Below are positions 42,252-45,259 of a stretch of DNA of 45,259 nt, piece after piece. A program made the translations under genes and the position numbers. The stretch spans positions 1 through 45,259 of the forward strand of contig URRR01000017.1 of assembly GCA_900550365.1 (NCBI GenBank). The letters run 5' to 3'. Within the stretch, counting starts at the first letter, position 1. Each line of letters starts with the position of its first letter. A model generated the notes under the pieces. That model was not told where the DNA came from, did no database searches, and saw nothing but the letters and a program-made list of their open reading frames with translations. Source of the DNA: an uncultured Prevotella sp. (GTDB lineage Bacteria > Bacteroidota > Bacteroidia > Bacteroidales > Bacteroidaceae).

Positions 42252-42297
42252 CGTGGTATTCAGGCCGGCAACGGTCGGGTTGCCGTGTGTCTTGATG

Positions 42298-45138
42298 TCA
42301 AAGTTTCTGCTTGACCTCTATCTCGGTGAACGTCTCGATGATGTCGCCTACCTGGATGTCGTTGAAGTTGACGAGGCTGATACCGCACTCGAAGTTCACT
42401 CCCACTTCCTTCACGTCGTCCTTGTAGCGCTTCAGGGCGTTGATCTCACCCGTATGCACCACTATTCCGTCACGCACAACGCGTGCCTTGTCTGAGCGGT
42501 GCACCTTGCCTTCGGTGACATAGGCTCCGGCCACGGTGCCCACCTTTGATATATGATAGACCTCGCGCACCTCCACCTGTCCGGTGACAACCTCCTTGAC
42601 CACCTTGTCGAGCATGCCTTCCATGGCTGACTTGACGTCTTCAATGGCATCGTAGATTACCGAATAGGTGTTGATCTCAACGCCTTCCTGCTCAGCCAGC
42701 TTGCGTGCCGCAGCCGACGGGCGTACCTGGAAGCCTACGATGATGGCGTCTGACGCGTCGGCCAGCGTAACGTCGCTCTCTGATATCTGGCCTACGGCCT
42801 TGTGGATTACGTTCACCTTTATCTTCTCTGTTGACAGCTTGATGAACGAGTCGCCAAGAGCCTCGATACTTCCGTCGGTGTCTCCCTTGACGATAATGTT
42901 CAGTTCCTTGAACGAGCCGAGGGCTATGCGGTGGCTGATGTCGCTCAGCGTCAGTCGCTTCTGTGTGCGCAGGCCCTGCTCGCGCTGCAGCTGCAGACGC
43001 TTGTTGGCTATCTCGCGCGCCTCCTGCTCGGTCTCGAGAACGTGGAATGTGTCACCCGCCGTGGGCGCTCCGTTGAGTCCCAGGATGATGGCAGGCTCTG
43101 CCGGGCCGGCCTGTTCGATGCGCTGGTTACGCTCGTTGAACATGGCCTTGATGCGTCCGTAATGCGTTCCGGCTATCACGATGTCGCCTACGCGCAGCGT
43201 TCCGTTGCTTACCAGCACGGTAGAAACGTATCCGCGGCCCTTGTCGAGCGATGACTCGATGATGCTTCCGGTGGCCTTGCGGTTGGGGTTTGCCTTCAGA
43301 TCGAGCATCTCGGCCTCAAGCAATACCTTCTCAAGCAGCTCGTCTACGCCGATGCCTTTCTTCGCGCTGATTTCCTGGCACTGGTATTTGCCGCCCCATT
43401 CCTCCACGAGGAGGTTCATGTTTGCCAGGTCCTCGCGTATCTTGTCGGGGTTGGCGCCGGGCTTGTCTATCTTGTTTATGGCGAACACCATAGGCACGTT
43501 GGCTGCCTGGGCGTGGGCAATGGCCTCACGCGTGGTGGGCATCACGCTGTCGTCGGCCGCTATTATGATGATTGCGATGTCGGTAACCTGAGCTCCGCGG
43601 GCACGCATGGCGGTGAATGCCTCGTGGCCCGGCGTGTCGAGGAAGGTGATGTGGCGGCCGTCGGCGAGCGTCACGTTGTATGCTCCGATGTGCTGGGTGA
43701 TGCCTCCGGCCTCGCCGGCTATGACGTTAGACTTGCGGATATAGTCGAGCAGCGACGTCTTTCCATGGTCTACGTGACCCATTACGGTTACTATCGGGGC
43801 GCGCGGCTGCAGGTCGTTCTCGTCGTCGGCTTCCTCTGTTATGGCCTCAGACACTTCGGCGCTGACGTACTCTGTGGTGAAGCCGAACTCCTCTGCAACG
43901 AGGTTTATGGTCTCTGCGTCAAGGCGCTGGTTAATTGACACCATGATGCCTACGCTCATGCAGGTGCCTATCACCTGGTTTACCGACACGTTCATCATGC
44001 TTGCCAGCTCGCTGACGGTAACAAACTCGGTCAGCTTGAGCACCTTGCTCTCTGCCTTGGCCTCGGCGCGCTGCTCCTTAAGCATTTCCTGAACGGCCTC
44101 GCGCTTCTCCTTACGGTACTTGGCGCCTTTCTTGTTCTGGCCCTTGCTGGTAAGTCTGGCGAGGGTCTCCTTTACCTGGCGTGCAACGTCTTCCTCGTTC
44201 ACCTCGAGCGGCTTGTGGCCTCTCTTGCGGTTCTTCTTCTTGCCGCTGCCGTCAGCTTTGGGCGCATTGTTCTGGCCGTTCTGCTTCACGGCCTGGTCTA
44301 TGTTGACGCGTTCCTTTGTTATGCGTGAGCGCTTTTTCTTGCCGTCGGGATGTGCCTGGGCGGCTTTCTCCTCGCGTTCCTTGCGGCGTTCCTCCTTCGA
44401 TTTCTTCTTGGGGCGTGTGCTCTGGTTCAGCGAGTCGAGGTCAATCTTGCCCAGTACGTTCACCTTCGGGGCGAGCTTCTTCTCGCTCTTAAGGGTGAAA
44501 ATCTTGTTTTCGGTAGTCTCTGTAGCTGCCGTCCCGGCTTTCTCTGCTGCCGGTTCGGGCTGCCGTGGTGTCTCCTCGGCTTTCTTAGGTGCGGCCTGCG
44601 CGTCAGCCTCAGGCTTCTTTACGGCCGGCTTTGCCGGTTCTTCAGCAGGCTTTGCGGGCTTCTCCGCCACCTTCTCAGTTACGTTCTCTGCCGTCTTCTC
44701 AGGCTCCGGCTGCGGCTTGGGTGCCTGCTGTTTGGGCGCGGGGCTTACCTCGGGGGCTTTCTCTCCGCCCTTGTCCTGCCGCTGTGAGGTCTGTGCCTGG
44801 CGTGCCGGTTTCTTGTCTATGCTGTCAAGGTCAATCTTTCCCAGCACGGTATATTTCTGCGGCTGGGCGTTTCTCTGAGGGTTGTCGGCCTTCTGTTCCT
44901 TGCGTTCGGCCGGGCGTTTTTTCTCTTTCGGATGCTTCTGCAGGAGCTTCTCGGCCTGGTTTCTGACCTCTTTGTCAGACTTGAACTCCTCCACGAGGGC
45001 GTTGTACTGGCTGTCGCTGAGCTTGAAGCTCAGGTCGTCTCTCACTTCGCCCAGGTCACTTCTTTTCTTCAGGAATTCAACTGCCGTCTGAAGTCCTATG
45101 TTCAATTCGCGGATTGCTTTATTTAATCTGATACTCAT
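42298..45138 (-). CDS. infB: translation initiation factor IF-2
   Basis: This 946-residue GTPase places initiator tRNA on the 30S subunit and promotes subunit joining. The N-terminal IF2N-like domain (MSIRLNKAIRELNIGLQTAV) is followed by a long charged, Pro/Ala/Lys/Glu-rich linker that contains the motif VLGKIDLDS twice (residues 98-106 and 228-236). A second IF2N domain lies near residue 370 (VTVSELASMMNVSVNQVIG). The GTPase domain shows G1 GHVDHGKTS (454-462), DTPGHEAF and NKIDK, then domains II-IV. Length is normal for Bacteroidales. In these genomes infB usually follows rimP and nusA; that part would lie beyond the right edge. A perfect terminator follows the gene. Confidence 0.98.
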   Translation of the reverse strand: MSIRLNKAIRELNIGLQTAVEFLKKRSDLGEVRDDLSFKLSDSQYNALVEEFKSDKEVRNQAEKLLQKHPKEKKRPAERKEQKADNPQRNAQPQKYTVLGKIDLDSIDKKPARQAQTSQRQDKGGEKAPEVSPAPKQQAPKPQPEPEKTAENVTEKVAEKPAKPAEEPAKPAVKKPEADAQAAPKKAEETPRQPEPAAEKAGTAATETTENKIFTLKSEKKLAPKVNVLGKIDLDSLNQSTRPKKKSKEERRKEREEKAAQAHPDGKKKRSRITKERVNIDQAVKQNGQNNAPKADGSGKKKNRKRGHKPLEVNEEDVARQVKETLARLTSKGQNKKGAKYRKEKREAVQEMLKEQRAEAKAESKVLKLTEFVTVSELASMMNVSVNQVIGTCMSVGIMVSINQRLDAETINLVAEEFGFTTEYVSAEVSEAITEEADDENDLQPRAPIVTVMGHVDHGKTSLLDYIRKSNVIAGEAGGITQHIGAYNVTLADGRHITFLDTPGHEAFTAMRARGAQVTDIAIIIIAADDSVMPTTREAIAHAQAANVPMVFAINKIDKPGANPDKIREDLANMNLLVEEWGGKYQCQEISAKKGIGVDELLEKVLLEAEMLDLKANPNRKATGSIIESSLDKGRGYVSTVLVSNGTLRVGDIVIAGTHYGRIKAMFNERNQRIEQAGPAEPAIILGLNGAPTAGDTFHVLETEQEAREIANKRLQLQREQGLRTQKRLTLSDISHRIALGSFKELNIIVKGDTDGSIEALGDSFIKLSTEKIKVNVIHKAVGQISESDVTLADASDAIIVGFQVRPSAAARKLAEQEGVEINTYSVIYDAIEDVKSAMEGMLDKVVKEVVTGQVEVREVYHISKVGTVAGAYVTEGKVHRSDKARVVRDGIVVHTGEINALKRYKDDVKEVGVNFECGISLVNFNDIQVGDIIETFTEIEVKQKL

Positions 45139-45148
45139 ACTCTTTTTA

Positions 45149-45180
45149 ATTCATAATTCATAATTCATAATTCATAATTC
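45149..45180. repeat. short tandem repeat AATTCATAATTCATA upstream of infB
   Basis: About four tandem copies of the 9-bp unit ATTCATAAT lie between infB and the right edge, with a further partial copy at the very end of the window. Similar words occur near 30420-30460. The remaining bases to 45259 show no recognisable gene; the upstream gene of the operon must lie outside. Confidence 0.7.
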
Positions 45181-45259
45181 CCGTCGGTATTACCGTTTCT
45201 TCGTTTCATGGACTGGCTGCCGCGCCTTAATGTGCTCTGCCTTATCATGAATTCATAAT

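Noticed and set aside
45139..45259. Possible C-terminal end of nusA or another gene at the right edge
   Set aside because: The frame with a plausible Lys/Arg-rich end is interrupted by a stop just upstream, and no family motif is visible.

Overview
The window looks like a chromosomal segment of a GC-rich Bacteroidales bacterium, most likely Prevotellaceae. The evidence is a SusC/SusD pair, BACON-domain GH16 lipoprotein, type IX secretion (T9SS) C-terminal sorting domain, membrane-spanning TPR/HTH regulators, and promoters of the Bacteroidetes type (TTTG, about 19 nt, TAnnTTTG). Most genes lie on the minus strand; only the DUF6377-type regulator, the LOG-family gene and the M16 peptidase are on the plus strand. 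I saw no tRNA, rRNA, CRISPR array or transposase gene.

Region by region. (1) 39-4484: a heavy-metal RND efflux pump and its His-rich lipoprotein adaptor, with a palindromic operator-like site upstream. (2) 4640-13598: a minus-strand gene set reading beta-helix protein, YicI-like GH31, a three-domain corrinoid methyltransferase fusion, and a sodium:solute symporter; the first three are 35-36 bp apart. (3) 13755-15632: a DEAD-box RNA helicase with a DbpA-like RNA-binding domain, a clear promoter and a TTG start. (4) 15909-30157: a polysaccharide utilization locus (SusC, SusD, surface glycan-binding lipoprotein, GH16, GH5, GH3, then a second GH3 after a terminator), best explained as a beta-1,3-glucan (laminarin) or mixed-linkage beta-glucan system. 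(5) 31281-33029: a divergent TPR-transmembrane-HTH protein, the probable sensor/regulator of this locus. (6) 33168-45138: LOG-family gene, flavodiiron protein, PfkB sugar kinase, M16 peptidase, T9SS-exported repeat protein, TPR-AraC regulator and translation factor IF2.

The least ordinary signals are non-coding. Five copies of a four-module palindromic repeat (core AAAGGCCGTCTTT, period about 22 nt) lie across the window. Four are intergenic and one sits in frame inside the methyltransferase fusion, where it encodes an interdomain linker. Two 272-bp, MITE-like elements with terminal inverted repeats lie in opposite orientation next to two of these repeats, each flanked by 8-9 bp direct repeats that match the first repeat module, which suggests repeat-targeted insertion. 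Other structures are a 63-bp near-perfect hairpin between convergent genes, 44-bp purine-rich tandem repeats, and hairpins at most junctions of the glucan operon.

The working picture is as follows. In the glucan locus the outer-membrane SusCD complex and the binding lipoprotein capture beta-glucan, surface GH16 and GH5 cut it, and periplasmic GH3 enzymes release glucose. The GH31/methyltransferase/symporter cluster may process a different, possibly methylated, small substrate; that part is inference.
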